From: Maritimibacter fusiformis
GTDB lineage: Bacteria; Pseudomonadota; Alphaproteobacteria; Rhodobacterales; Rhodobacteraceae
Direction of reading: 5' to 3'
Length of the DNA stretch: 64,000 nucleotides
Assembly (NCBI RefSeq): GCF_008086115.1
Contig: NZ_VSIY01000009.1
Span: forward strand, 124,001-188,000
A program made the position numbers and the translations under genes. The notes beneath the pieces are model-generated. The model was not told where the DNA came from and made no database searches. It worked only from the letters and a program-made list of their open reading frames with translations. Positions 38,627-47,075 of this stretch are shown here, in pieces (position 1 is the stretch's first letter; the number at the start of each line of letters is the position of its first letter).

Positions 38627-38844
38627 GTGGCAATTCTGTGGCGAGAGGTTGAAGAAAATCTGGCGGCACCTATATCTTGCCGGTTCGACCCTGGCAAGCA
38701 AACCATACCTAGTGCCGACGCGAGACGAGATATGCAGCACGGGCATGGCTGTTATGCGCCTGGGGGCATATCGAATCGGCCGCGAAAGGGCATATTGGCC
38801 CCTACGCTCGAAAGCGCAAGAGCAAGAAAAACGAAGGACGCAGA

Positions 38845-39165
38845 ATGTTTGATAATGTTGACGGTACCGCGTTCAACCACGAACAGGGCAATCGCTCGCG
38901 CAAACTCTTTGCCGCAGTGGTGCTCGCCGCGTTGGATGACGCGATTGCGGATGACAAGAAATACGGCAACGGCCCCGACCAGATCGCCCGTTGGGCGCGG
39001 TCGCGCGATGGCCGCGAGGTTCTGAGCTGTGCCGGGATCGACCCGAACGAGCGCGTCGTCGCCGGGCTGATGACCTTTGTCGAGAAGGGTGTTCGCACCT
39101 CGGTCGCGCTGTCGCGCGAAGAAAGCGAACGTCGCCACGCAGCAGAGGCGGCTGAAGCCGCCTGA
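38845..39165 (+). CDS. Small conserved cytoplasmic protein (DUF6280-like)
   Basis: A 106-residue helical protein beginning [19 protein letters not shown] and containing [19 protein letters not shown] and [12 protein letters not shown] recall near-identical small proteins throughout Rhodobacteraceae, annotated DUF6280, without known function. It has a plausible AGGA ribosome site and is followed by a strong terminator at 39185, so it is a monocistronic unit. The length, codon use and dedicated terminator indicate a real, well-expressed gene. Confidence 0.8.
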   Translation: MFDNVDGTAFNHEQGNRSRKLFAAVVLAALDDAIADDKKYGNGPDQIARWARSRDGREVLSCAGIDPNERVVAGLMTFVEKGVRTSVALSREESERRHAAEAAEAA

Positions 39166-39184
39166 GCCGTTCAGGTATCCAGTG

Positions 39185-39214
39185 AAAGGCGCGCCCTGAA
39201 ACGGGCGCGCCTTT
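39185..39214 (+). terminator. Terminator after the small conserved gene
   Basis: AAAGGCGCGCCC (39185-39196) pairs perfectly with GGGCGCGCCTTT (39203-39214) across a 6-base loop. The 12-bp stem with flanking A and T runs can act in both directions. It lies 20 bases past the stop at 39165. Confidence 0.85.
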
Positions 39215-39293
39215 CGCGTGTCTGGCCGCGTGTCGCCGCCCAAGTCGTCCGATCCGTGCTTCCCCTCGGGCCGGTCGCGGGCTAAGGGGGCAT

Positions 39294-40742
39294 ATGGCCA
39301 AGGCGATCATGATCCAGGGTGCGGGCTCGAACGTGGGCAAGTCGCTCATCGTGGCGGGGATCGCGCGTGCCTGCTTGCGCCGTGGCCTGTCGGTCGCGCC
39401 GTTCAAACCGCAGAACATGTCCAACAACGCCGCCGTCACCGTCGACGGGGGAGAGATCGGGCGTGCCCAGGCATTGCAGGCGCGCGCCGCCGGGCGTGAT
39501 CCGGTGGTGGACATGAACCCGGTGCTGCTGAAACCCGAGACCGACACCGGGGCGCAGGTGATCGTGCAGGGCAAACGCTTTGCCACGCTCAAGGCACGCG
39601 ACTACGGCCTGCAGAAAGCCAGCCTGATGCCGAAGGTGCTGGAGAGTTTCAGGCGGCTGGCGGCGGAGGTCGACCTGGTCATCGTCGAGGGCGCCGGCAG
39701 CCCCGCCGAGATCAACCTGCGCGTCGGCGACATCGCCAACATGGGCTTTGCCGAGGCGGCGGGCGTGCCGGTTGTGCTGGCCGGCGACATCGACCGGGGC
39801 GGCGTGATTGCGCAGCTGGTCGGCACCCACGCGGTGCTGCCGGAGGCGGACCGGGCACGCATCAAGGGCTTTCTGGTCAACAAGTTCCGAGGCGATGTGC
39901 GGCTGTTCGACGAGGGCATGGACGAGATCGCGCGTCGCACCGGCTGGGCCGGGCTGGGGGTGCTGCCGTGGTTCGGCGACGCCTGGCGCCTGCCCGCCGA
40001 AGACGTGATGGACCTGGCCGCGCCGCGCCCCGGCGGCACGCTCAAGGTGGCGGTGCCGCGGCTGGGACGCATCGCGAATTTCGACGACCTCGATCCGCTG
40101 GCCGCCGAGCCGGGCGTCACCGTCGAGATCGTCGAGCCGGGCCGCGCCCTGCCCGGCGATGCGGCGCTGGTGCTGATCCCGGGCACCAAGTCGACCATCG
40201 CGGACCTCGCGGCGTTTCGCGCCAACGGCTGGGATATCGACCTTATCGCGCATGTGCGGCGCGGCGGGCATGTGCTGGGGCTGTGCGGCGGCTACCAGAT
40301 GTTGGGGCGCGAGATTGCCGACCCGGACGGGCTGGAAGGCCCGGCGGGGACGGTGCCGGGGCTGGGGCTGCTGGATGTGGCGACGCGGCTTTTGCCCGCC
40401 AAGACGCTGGCGCTCACCGATGCGCGGCATCCGGCCAGCGGCGCGCCGGTGTCAGGCTACGAGATCCATCTGGGCCGCACCGAGGGGCCGGATACGGCAC
40501 GCGCCTGGCTTGAGGTGGAGGGCCGCCCGGAGGGTGCGGCCAGTGCGGACGGGCGAGTGCGCGGCACCTATCTGCACGGGCTGTTCGCCGCGGACGGGTT
40601 CCGGCGGGCCTGCCTCGCCGAGTTGGGCGGGGCAGCATCGGGGCTCGACTACCACGACGGGGTCGAACGCACGCTTGACGCGCTGGCCGCGCATGTCGAG
40701 GCGCATCTCGATCTGGACGGGCTCTTGGCGCTGGCCGGGTAG
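39294..40742 (+). CDS. cobQ: Cobyric acid synthase
   Basis: Amidotransferase of cobalamin synthesis that amidates the b, d, e and g side chains of adenosylcobyrinic acid a,c-diamide. The 482-residue protein has the N-terminal ATP-binding motif [14 protein letters not shown], the CobQ-type segment [13 protein letters not shown], and a C-terminal glutaminase domain with the nucleophile Cys in [14 protein letters not shown] (near residue 330). The start ATG is at 39294. No other cob genes lie in this window, and I saw no cobalamin riboswitch in the short leader. Confidence 0.95.
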   Translation: MAKAIMIQGAGSNVGKSLIVAGIARACLRRGLSVAPFKPQNMSNNAAVTVDGGEIGRAQALQARAAGRDPVVDMNPVLLKPETDTGAQVIVQGKRFATLKARDYGLQKASLMPKVLESFRRLAAEVDLVIVEGAGSPAEINLRVGDIANMGFAEAAGVPVVLAGDIDRGGVIAQLVGTHAVLPEADRARIKGFLVNKFRGDVRLFDEGMDEIARRTGWAGLGVLPWFGDAWRLPAEDVMDLAAPRPGGTLKVAVPRLGRIANFDDLDPLAAEPGVTVEIVEPGRALPGDAALVLIPGTKSTIADLAAFRANGWDIDLIAHVRRGGHVLGLCGGYQMLGREIADPDGLEGPAGTVPGLGLLDVATRLLPAKTLALTDARHPASGAPVSGYEIHLGRTEGPDTARAWLEVEGRPEGAASADGRVRGTYLHGLFAADGFRRACLAELGGAASGLDYHDGVERTLDALAAHVEAHLDLDGLLALAG

Positions 40743-40750
40743 CCGCGCGT

Positions 40751-41722
40751 TCAGTCCATGTCGCGCAGGACCAGCGCGCGGGCAATCTCGCGGCGCACCA
40801 TGCGGCGCACGTTGTGGGTGATGCGTTCGCCGATCGGACCCTGCAGCTCCTCGCGCACCATCTGGGCGACATAATCGCGCAGGATCGCCTCGTCGATCAC
40901 CGATTCCTCTTCCAGAACCTCGGCATCGTCGACGTCATCGCCGCCGAAGGCGTGGGCATCGTCCTGGCGGGCGAACACCACGTCTTCCCACGGATCGCCC
41001 TCGAAATCGGGGGCATCCGGCGTCTCATCGCGGGGCGCCGCCCGATCATCCACCGGCTTCGCGCCGGTGGCGATTTGGTCCGCCGCCTCTGCCGCCTCGG
41101 GTGCGGGGCGGTCCGCCGCATCGTCCGGCGCCGCCTTTTGCACCGGCTCCTCGGCGGGCGCCGCGAAGGCCCGCGCCGCGTGGTGATGGAAAATCGCCTT
41201 GTCGGGCATGTCCTCGGCTTCGCTGCCGTCCGGCTCCCACTCATCTGCGGTGTTGTCGACAGCCGCCTCAAGCTCGGCGATTCGACGCTCGAGCGACTGC
41301 GCACCTGCTTCGTCCGCGATGGCATCGGCCACCGCGTCTTCGGGTGTCTCGGCGGTCTCGTCCGGCTCTGAGACCGGCGCTTCGGCGGGGTGGTCGTGGA
41401 TGATGTTGGCGGCGGTCAGACGCTCGGCCAGGATGGCCACCGCCGCATCCATATCCGCATCCAGATCCTCGGCGCTTGCATCGGCTGGCGATGCGTCGGC
41501 GGCCGTTGGCCGGGCGGGGTCAGGCGCCGCGTCATCCGCCGCCGACAATTCCTCTGCATCCGGGCTGTTGTCGTCGACCCGGAAGGCGGGGGTCAGCACC
41601 AGCCGGTCGCCCTTGTCCGCGTCGGACCGGTCGCGCCGATGCGATCCGGCATTCTCCGACACCAGCCGGCGGATGGAGGACAGCACATCCTCGATCTCAG
41701 CATTCGATACCGGTTTTGACAT
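40751..41722 (-). CDS. PopZ-like (DUF2497-type) acidic polar organiser candidate
   Basis: A 323-residue protein with three parts: a short N-terminal helix AEIEDVLSSIRRLVSE (about 7-22), a long Asp/Glu/Ala/Pro-rich linker (about 25-265), and a C-terminal helical part LRDYVAQMVREELQ then RRMVRREIARALVLRD. Caulobacter PopZ has the same layout (N-terminal EEILASIRRIISE-type helix, acidic linker, C-terminal oligomerisation helices). It is preceded by pcm and tolC in the order that, as I recall, accompanies popZ/DUF2497 genes in alphaproteobacteria. Function at the cell pole is inferred. Confidence 0.65.
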   Translation of the reverse strand: MSKPVSNAEIEDVLSSIRRLVSENAGSHRRDRSDADKGDRLVLTPAFRVDDNSPDAEELSAADDAAPDPARPTAADASPADASAEDLDADMDAAVAILAERLTAANIIHDHPAEAPVSEPDETAETPEDAVADAIADEAGAQSLERRIAELEAAVDNTADEWEPDGSEAEDMPDKAIFHHHAARAFAAPAEEPVQKAAPDDAADRPAPEAAEAADQIATGAKPVDDRAAPRDETPDAPDFEGDPWEDVVFARQDDAHAFGGDDVDDAEVLEEESVIDEAILRDYVAQMVREELQGPIGERITHNVRRMVRREIARALVLRDMD

Positions 41723-41823
41723 TCGACAGATTCCCGCACTGGACCCGGCCAAACATACCGGGCGCAGCGCCATCACACAACAATTTGGCTAACGGATCGT
41801 GAACGAGGACGACCCGGCGCGCG

Positions 41824-43227
41824 TTATTTGCGGCCCAGCGCCTCGAGGACCGCATCCAGACGCTCACCCTGCGGGCTGACGAGATGCACCGGCGCACCCT
41901 GCACAGCGTTGTAATAGGCTTCCGGGTCATAGGTCGCGATGCCAAGCCCGAGATGTTCGGCGGTCAGAAGGCCCATCGACGACAGCAGGGTGTAGACCGC
42001 GCGATATTGGTCGGATTCGGCGGAAATCCGCGCCGCCTGGGCGTCGAGCAGATCCTGTTCGAAATTCAGCACCTCGAGCGTGGTGCGCGCGCCCAGCGCC
42101 AGTTCCTCACGCGCGCCGCGCAGGGCGACGCGGCTGGCACGGATCTGGCGGTCGGTCGCCTCGATCGAGGCCTGCGCGATGGCAAGCTGCGCCCAGGCGT
42201 TGGCCACCGCCTGTTCGACGCCCTGCACCGCGATGTGCAGACCGGCCTTGGCAGCCTCGGCCTGGGCCATCGACTGTCGATACAGCGCCGAGAGCTTGCC
42301 GCCCTGATAGATCGGCCCGGTGATGGAGACACCGACAGTTGCGCGGGACGAGTCGGACGGCGTAGGCGGTCCGGCCGAGCTCAGCGACCTCGTCAATCCG
42401 GCATCCGCCGACACGGTCGGCAGCATCGAGGTCTTGGAAATCGCGACGGCAAGTTCGGCCACGGTGACCGCGCGTTTTGCCGACAGCACATCGGGGTGGC
42501 GGGCGCGGGCCAGCGCCTTGGCCTCGTCCAGCGTTTTCGCGGTCATCGGCACCCGCGGCGGCACCTGCAGCCCGTTGGGGTAATGACCGATCGCGGCCTT
42601 GTATTCCTCGCGCGCCACCATCAACTGTCCGCGCGCCGCCGCCTCGGCGCTTTTCGCCGCGGCCAGGCGGGCCTCGGCCAGCGACACGTCGGTCATGGTG
42701 ATCTCGCCGACATCGAACCGGTCGCGCGCCGCACGCAGTTCCTCGGTGATGAGGCGCACGTTGTTTTCCTGCAGAAGCGCGGTCTCATGCGCCGAGCGGA
42801 CGCTGAGAAACGCGGACACGGCGCGCATCAGCACCTGCTGCTCGACCCCCATCAGCATGTCGCGGGTCATCATCACGTTTTCCCGTGCCAGTTCGATCCG
42901 CTTGTCGGTGCGACCGAAATCGTAGATCGTGAAGCTGGCCGACAGCGTCGCGCTGGCGTTTGTCACGGTGGTCACGGTACCGCCGATCTCGGTCGCGGTC
43001 CAGCCGGCGTTGAGCGCATAGTTGATCACCGGGCGCAGGCCGGCGACGGCAACCGCCACATCCTCGTCCTTGACCCTGAGAAGCGCGCGTTGCTGATCGA
43101 GCAGCCCCGACGTGCGATAGGCCGACACCAGCGCATCCGACAGGCTTTCGGCCAGGGACGTCACCGGCGTCACGATCAGAGCCGACGCCAATGCGATTGC
43201 CGCGAACCGAAGCTTTTTCACCTGCAT
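41824..43227 (-). CDS. tolC: TolC-family outer-membrane efflux/secretion channel
   Basis: A 467-residue protein with a Sec signal peptide (cut near TSLAES, residue 27) and two repeats of long amphipathic helices and beta strands, the OEP/TolC layout: SLSDALVSAYRTSGLLDQQRA starts repeat one and VEQAVANAWAQLAIAQAS lies in repeat two. It forms the outer-membrane trimer for efflux pumps and type I secretion, and could export the RTX protein at 15140, although it is not adjacent to it. Located between pcm and the PopZ-like gene on the same strand. Confidence 0.9.
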   Translation of the reverse strand: MQVKKLRFAAIALASALIVTPVTSLAESLSDALVSAYRTSGLLDQQRALLRVKDEDVAVAVAGLRPVINYALNAGWTATEIGGTVTTVTNASATLSASFTIYDFGRTDKRIELARENVMMTRDMLMGVEQQVLMRAVSAFLSVRSAHETALLQENNVRLITEELRAARDRFDVGEITMTDVSLAEARLAAAKSAEAAARGQLMVAREEYKAAIGHYPNGLQVPPRVPMTAKTLDEAKALARARHPDVLSAKRAVTVAELAVAISKTSMLPTVSADAGLTRSLSSAGPPTPSDSSRATVGVSITGPIYQGGKLSALYRQSMAQAEAAKAGLHIAVQGVEQAVANAWAQLAIAQASIEATDRQIRASRVALRGAREELALGARTTLEVLNFEQDLLDAQAARISAESDQYRAVYTLLSSMGLLTAEHLGLGIATYDPEAYYNAVQGAPVHLVSPQGERLDAVLEALGRK

Positions 43228-43346
43228 GTCACCCGTTCCTGTTGCGCACCGGAAAGCCCGGCCTCGAAGTAAAGTGTCGCGAACCGCCGATCCGGTTCAG
43301 AATAAACTCGCGCGGCACCGGACGGATTTCACCCGAAACCGCGATG

Positions 43347-44000
43347 TCAGAGCGTGAAGCCCCGCTCCACCGCGAAGCCCGGCAGCACCGGCGCCGACGC
43401 GTCGAAGGCAAAGCGCCAGTCGACACTGCCGTCGAACTTGTAGCCGATCCGCGCCCGGCCGATATTGCCCTCGGCGAAGATCGCGGCGATGCGCCCGCCA
43501 TCCCTAAGCTGATCGGTCAGCGCCGCCGGCACCGTTTCCACCGCGCCTTCGATCACGATCACATCATAGGGCCCATGCTTGGCATTACCAGCCGTCAGTG
43601 GCCCGGTCAGCACCGCCACGTTGTCCGCCCCGGCCTCGGCGAGTCGCGCTTCGGCCGCCGCGGCCAGCGCCTCGTCTTCCTCGAGCGCCACGACGAAATC
43701 CGCAAGCCGCGCGATCACCGCTGAAGAATAGCCCAGCCCGCAGGCCAGATCGAGCACCACCTCGTCGGGCTGGATGTCGAGCGCGTCGAGCATCTTGGCC
43801 AGGGTGCGCGGCGGCAACACCACCCTCCCCCCGCCCAGATCGACCGGCGCGTCGGAATAGGCCGCCTCGCGTCGGGCGTCGGGCACGAAATCCTCGCGCG
43901 GGATGGCCAGCATGGCCTCGATGATGGGGAATTTGGTGACATCCGACGGGCGCACCTGCGTGTCCACCATCGTCGTCCGTCGCGCCTGAAAATCGCTCAT
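43347..44000 (-). CDS. pcm: Protein-L-isoaspartate O-methyltransferase
   Basis: Repairs isoaspartyl residues in aged proteins using S-adenosylmethionine. The 217-residue protein has the start [20 protein letters not shown], the SAM motif [17 protein letters not shown] (about 88-104) and [11 protein letters not shown], matching the alphaproteobacterial Pcm group. The ATG at 44000 begins the conserved region. The gene leads a pcm-tolC-PopZ-like series on one strand. Confidence 0.9.
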   Translation of the reverse strand: MSDFQARRTTMVDTQVRPSDVTKFPIIEAMLAIPREDFVPDARREAAYSDAPVDLGGGRVVLPPRTLAKMLDALDIQPDEVVLDLACGLGYSSAVIARLADFVVALEEDEALAAAAEARLAEAGADNVAVLTGPLTAGNAKHGPYDVIVIEGAVETVPAALTDQLRDGGRIAAIFAEGNIGRARIGYKFDGSVDWRFAFDASAPVLPGFAVERGFTL

Positions 44001-44175
44001 GTCCGGTCCCATCTGTTGCAGGCTCCAAGCGGAGTCGAATTGTCTTGCCACAGAACCGGTGAACCCGCAACACGCGCCAGGCAGATGATCGCGCCTCTGC
44101 GGCACAGACGCGACAGGTTGCCCGCCCGACCCTCTTGCGCCGGCGCCGCCGGTCGGCTACATCCGCACTGGCTTC

Positions 44176-44249
44176 GGCGAGTTGGCGGAGTGGTTACGCA
44201 GCGGATTGCAAATCCGTGCACACCGGTTCGATTCCGGTACTCGCCTCCA
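44176..44249 (+). tRNA. tRNA-Cys (anticodon GCA)
   Basis: A complete cloverleaf: acceptor GGCGAGT pairs with ACTCGCC, the anticodon loop is TTGCAAA with GCA, the T arm reads CCGGTTCGATTCCGG, and a CCA end is encoded (44247-44249). It is flanked by pcm (divergent) and the NsrR-like gene (convergent). Confidence 0.97.
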
Positions 44250-44380
44250 AGCCTTTTCCCTTGATCATTTCCCGATCGCCCGGCGGCGCAAACGCGCGCG
44301 CATCCGGATGGCGGCTGTCCGGGTTTCAGGTCATCTCGCATCGATCACGTTGCGCGTGGTCCAAGCTCCGGACGGGCGCC

Positions 44381-44884
44381 CTACCCGGCCGCGGCGCGGG
44401 CGGCGCAGGGGAAGGCCTCGTCGTCGTCTGCCGCCAGGGCGAACACGGATTCCAGCTTGATGTTGCCCTTGACCAGATCCTCGAGCGTCACAAGGTCCAT
44501 TTCGCGGTAGAAGGCGGACAAGGCACGGCTGATGGCGTCGCGCAGGCGGCAAGCCGCAAGCAGCGGGCAGGTGTTGGTTTCCTCGACGTGGCACTCGGTA
44601 AAGGGCACGTCGGCCTCGAACAGGCGAAACACCTCGCCGATATTGACCGCGCGGGCCGGGCGGGCAAGGCGCACGCCGCCCATGCGCCCCCGGATCGCGT
44701 GCACGAAACCGTTGACATGCAGCGCGTTCACCACCTGCGCCAGGTGGTTGGCAGAGGCATTGCAGGCTTCGGCGATCTGGGCCGAGCGGATGGTCTGGCC
44801 GTCATGGACCGCGCAATACATCAGGGCGCGAATCGCGATGTTGGTCCGGGTTGTGAGGCGCACGTTTCGGCCTTTCTCCTGCAT
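44381..44884 (-). CDS. nsrR: Rrf2-family regulator, NsrR-like
   Basis: A 167-residue Rrf2 protein with an N-terminal winged helix (LTTRTNIAIRALMYCAVHDG, then SANHLAQVVNALHVNGFV) and three Cys in ECHVEETNTCPLLAACRL (about residues 93-110), which should hold an Fe-S cluster. The Cys spacing and CPLLAACRL segment resemble NsrR, the NO sensor. An FNR-like palindrome lies 39-52 bases upstream (44923-44936). It probably represses NO-response genes; the targets are not shown, and IscR- or RsrR-like behaviour cannot be excluded. Confidence 0.82.
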   Translation of the reverse strand: MQEKGRNVRLTTRTNIAIRALMYCAVHDGQTIRSAQIAEACNASANHLAQVVNALHVNGFVHAIRGRMGGVRLARPARAVNIGEVFRLFEADVPFTECHVEETNTCPLLAACRLRDAISRALSAFYREMDLVTLEDLVKGNIKLESVFALAADDDEAFPCAARAAAG

Positions 44885-44922
44885 CTGTCCGACAAGAAAA
44901 ACACTCCGAACGCGGCTTGCAT

Positions 44923-44936
44923 ATGATCCAGATCAG
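44923..44936 (-). promoter_or_regulatory. FNR/NnrR-like palindrome upstream of the NsrR-like gene
   Basis: ATGATCCAGATCAG matches the FNR-type consensus TTGAT-N4-ATCAA at 8 of 10 defined positions. It stands 39 bases upstream of the start codon at 44884, a position fitting activation or repression by an FNR/Dnr/NnrR regulator under low oxygen or NO. Confidence 0.45.
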
Positions 44937-45000
44937 TTTGGCGGGCCGGACTGGGCAGGAAAAACGCGCACCAGAGGTTCGGATTTAACCGCGCAGCAGC

Positions 45001-45033
45001 GCCCAACCGGGCCGCACGTTGGCCCGGTTGGGC
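45001..45033. terminator. Perfect 13-bp hairpin terminator
   Basis: GCCCAACCGGGCC (45001-45013) pairs perfectly with GGCCCGGTTGGGC (45021-45033) across a 7-base loop. It lies just beyond the end of the leftward DUF2249 gene and would insulate it from the NsrR-like gene. No long T tract follows on the minus strand. Confidence 0.7.
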
Positions 45034-45046
45034 GAGCATGATCGGC

Positions 45047-45304
45047 TCAGCCGCGCGATCTGGTGATGGCCACCTGCCAGACGACCGGTCCGTCTTGCAG
45101 GAATTCGACGGTGAAGACGTCGGGCCATGTCTCTTCGATCCGCCGCAGAAGCGGCAGCGGCGCGTGGTCGTTGATCAGCACGAAGGTGGCACCCGGCGCG
45201 AGCGCATCCAGCGCCGCAAAGACGGTGGCGTGGCGTTCGGGCGGGATCATCGGGCGCAGATCGACGATGACGGGGTCGGCGGTGTCGGGCTTGGTGGCGG
45301 GCAT
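45047..45304 (-). CDS. DUF2249-family small protein
   Basis: An 85-residue protein containing VIVDLRPMIPPERHATVFAA, LAPGATFVLINDHAPLPLL and a closing strand VVWQVAITRS, the pattern of DUF2249, a TusA-like fold often found beside Rrf2 regulators and NO/denitrification genes. Function unknown; a redox or sulfur-relay role is inferred from the fold. It is divergent from the second rrf2 gene and could share the ATTGNCAAT operator at 45351. Confidence 0.82.
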   Translation of the reverse strand: MPATKPDTADPVIVDLRPMIPPERHATVFAALDALAPGATFVLINDHAPLPLLRRIEETWPDVFTVEFLQDGPVVWQVAITRSRG

Positions 45305-45350
45305 GATGCGTTCCTCTGGATGACGATGCGGGGAAGGTCTTGCCTGAAAG

Positions 45351-45384
45351 ACATATTGTCAATGTGTTTTTTAGCACCTATGTA
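45351..45384 (+). promoter_or_regulatory. rrf2 promoter with -35 inside an ATTGNCAAT palindrome
   Basis: ACATATTGTCAATGTGT (45351-45367) is a 17-bp imperfect palindrome with core ATTG-T-CAAT. The hexamer TTGTCA (45356-45361), 17 bases, then TATGTA (45379-45384) make a good sigma-70-type promoter for the rrf2-mrp-nfu operon. The palindrome covers the -35, so a bound regulator would block transcription. The same arrangement recurs at 48175. Autoregulation by the Rrf2 product is the simplest reading. Confidence 0.6.
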
Positions 45385-45459
45385 GGCGGGAACCCGCGAG
45401 GCCTTGATGACCGACAATCCGCATTCCCTTTCGACGCCGCTTCGCCCCGGAGACCAGCC

Positions 45460-45909
45460 ATGCGGCTGACGATGATGTCCGACTACGCGCTGCGCGTGCT
45501 GCTGTTTGCCGGCGCGCACCCGGAACGGCTGGTGACCATCGACGAGACGCAGGAAACCTACGCGATCTCGCGCGGCCACCTGATGAAGATCGTCGGCGTG
45601 CTGGCCAGCGCCGGCATCCTGCGCTCGCAGCGCGGGCGCGCCGGGGGCTTCACGCTGGGCCGGGCGCCCGAGGACATCCGCCTGGGCGACGTCCTGCGCC
45701 TGACCGAGCCGGATTTCGATATGGTCGAGTGCCTCACCCCTAGCAATGCCTGCGCCATCACGGCGCGCTGCGCCCTGCCCGCCATCGTGTCCGAGGCGCT
45801 GGACGCCTTCATGGCGGTGATGGACCGCCACACCCTCGCCGATCTTCTTCTGCACCCGCAGGATTTCGGTACACTCACCACGGCAAGTCAGGAAAGGCCC
45901 CTGCAATGA
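45460..45909 (+). CDS. Rrf2-family regulator heading an Fe-S operon
   Basis: A 149-residue Rrf2 protein. The winged helix is MRLTMMSDYALRVLLFAG and SRGHLMKIVGVLASAGIL, with the wing RGRAGGFTLG. Three Cys lie in ECLTPSNACAITARCALP (about residues 88-105), spaced C-x6-C-x5-C, likely ligands of a [2Fe-2S] or [4Fe-4S] cluster. The ATG at 45460 is used because the HTH starts there. It overlaps the mrp gene as ATGA, so regulator and Fe-S carrier are translated together. It is a candidate binder of the ATTGNCAAT sites. Confidence 0.87.
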   Translation: MRLTMMSDYALRVLLFAGAHPERLVTIDETQETYAISRGHLMKIVGVLASAGILRSQRGRAGGFTLGRAPEDIRLGDVLRLTEPDFDMVECLTPSNACAITARCALPAIVSEALDAFMAVMDRHTLADLLLHPQDFGTLTTASQERPLQ

Positions 45910-47075
45910 CCACAGATGCCACCACCGGCAACGCACCCCGCATGATCGCGATCAGCAGCGGCAAGGGCGGCGTCGGCAAGTCCACCGTCACCGTCAACCT
46001 CGCCGTCGCCCTGGCCCGCGCCGGGCTGCGGGTCGGCATCGTCGATGCCGATATCTACGGCCCCTCGATCCCCGGAATGCTGGGCATTCCCGGCAATTCG
46101 CCTCCGGCGATGGGGCCCGACAACCGGGTCGTTCCGCCCGAGGCGCACGGGATCAAGGTGATCTCGATGGGGATGCTGACCGCCGATGACCAGCCCTCGG
46201 TCATGCGCGGCCCGATGGTCACGAAATACCTGCGCATGTTCGTCGCACAGGTCGCCTGGGGCGAACTCGATGTGCTGTTGCTCGACCTGCCGCCGGGCAC
46301 GGGGGACATCCAGTTGACGCTGGCGCAGTCGTTCCCGCTGTCCGGCGCGGTGGTGGTCAGCACGCCGCAGGATGTCAGCCTCAAGATCGCGCGGCGCGGT
46401 CTCAGGATGATGGAGCAGGTCAAGGTTCCGATCATCGGCGTGATCGAGAACATGAGCGGCTTCACCTGCCCCTCCTGCGGCGAGGTCAGCCACATCTTTC
46501 ATCAGGGCGGCGGCGAGGCGATCGCGGCGGAACTGGGCGTGCCGTTCCTGGGCCGCGTGCCGCTCGACCCCGCCATCGTCGACAGCGGCGACGACGGCGT
46601 GCCGCTGGTCATCGCCCACCCCGAAACCCCGGCGGCACAGGCCTATGTGCAGATCGCCGCGGCGCTGGCTGGTAGCGAGGCCGAGACCGGCGGCGTGGCG
46701 CTGCCCTTCGACTGGAATGTCGCGACCGGCGTCGGCAAGCCCGCGCCGGTCCCCGCCGATGGCAGCGCGCAGGACCTGCCCCGCGCGCTCGATTTCGACG
46801 CCGCCGGGCTGCGTCTGGAATGGCCCGATGGTGAGGGGCGCACCATTCCGGCGCGCGATCTGCGTATCGCCTGCCCCTGTGCGGCCTGCCGCGACGAGAT
46901 GACCGGCGAGCGGTTGCTCGACCCCTTGGCGGTCGCGCTGTCCGTGACGCCCACGCGGATCTGGAGCGTCGGCAACTACGCCATCGGCATCAATTTCAGC
47001 GACGGACACGCCAGCGGCATCTATACCTTCAAGTCGCTGCGCCGGATGCAGGGGGCCGAAACCGAAGATGTCTGA
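45906..47075 (+). CDS. mrp: Mrp/ApbC-type Fe-S carrier ATPase with C-terminal DUF971
   Basis: A 389-residue P-loop ATPase that carries and delivers Fe-S clusters. The deviant Walker A is SSGKGGVGKSTVTV near residue 18, followed by VDADIYGPSIPGML and the CPSC motif in SGFTCPSCGEV that binds the bridging cluster. A C-terminal DUF971 domain (LRLEWPDGEGR to YTFKSL, about 298-382) is fused on, as in plant HCF101, but the N-terminal MIP18 domain of HCF101 is missing. Operon partners: rrf2 upstream (4-base overlap), nfu-like gene downstream (8-base overlap). Confidence 0.9.
   Translation: MTTDATTGNAPRMIAISSGKGGVGKSTVTVNLAVALARAGLRVGIVDADIYGPSIPGMLGIPGNSPPAMGPDNRVVPPEAHGIKVISMGMLTADDQPSVMRGPMVTKYLRMFVAQVAWGELDVLLLDLPPGTGDIQLTLAQSFPLSGAVVVSTPQDVSLKIARRGLRMMEQVKVPIIGVIENMSGFTCPSCGEVSHIFHQGGGEAIAAELGVPFLGRVPLDPAIVDSGDDGVPLVIAHPETPAAQAYVQIAAALAGSEAETGGVALPFDWNVATGVGKPAPVPADGSAQDLPRALDFDAAGLRLEWPDGEGRTIPARDLRIACPCAACRDEMTGERLLDPLAVALSVTPTRIWSVGNYAIGINFSDGHASGIYTFKSLRRMQGAETEDV

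Noticed and set aside
39166..39293. Cobalamin riboswitch before cobQ
   Set aside because: The 128-base leader is largely the terminator of the previous gene and lacks a recognisable B12 box.
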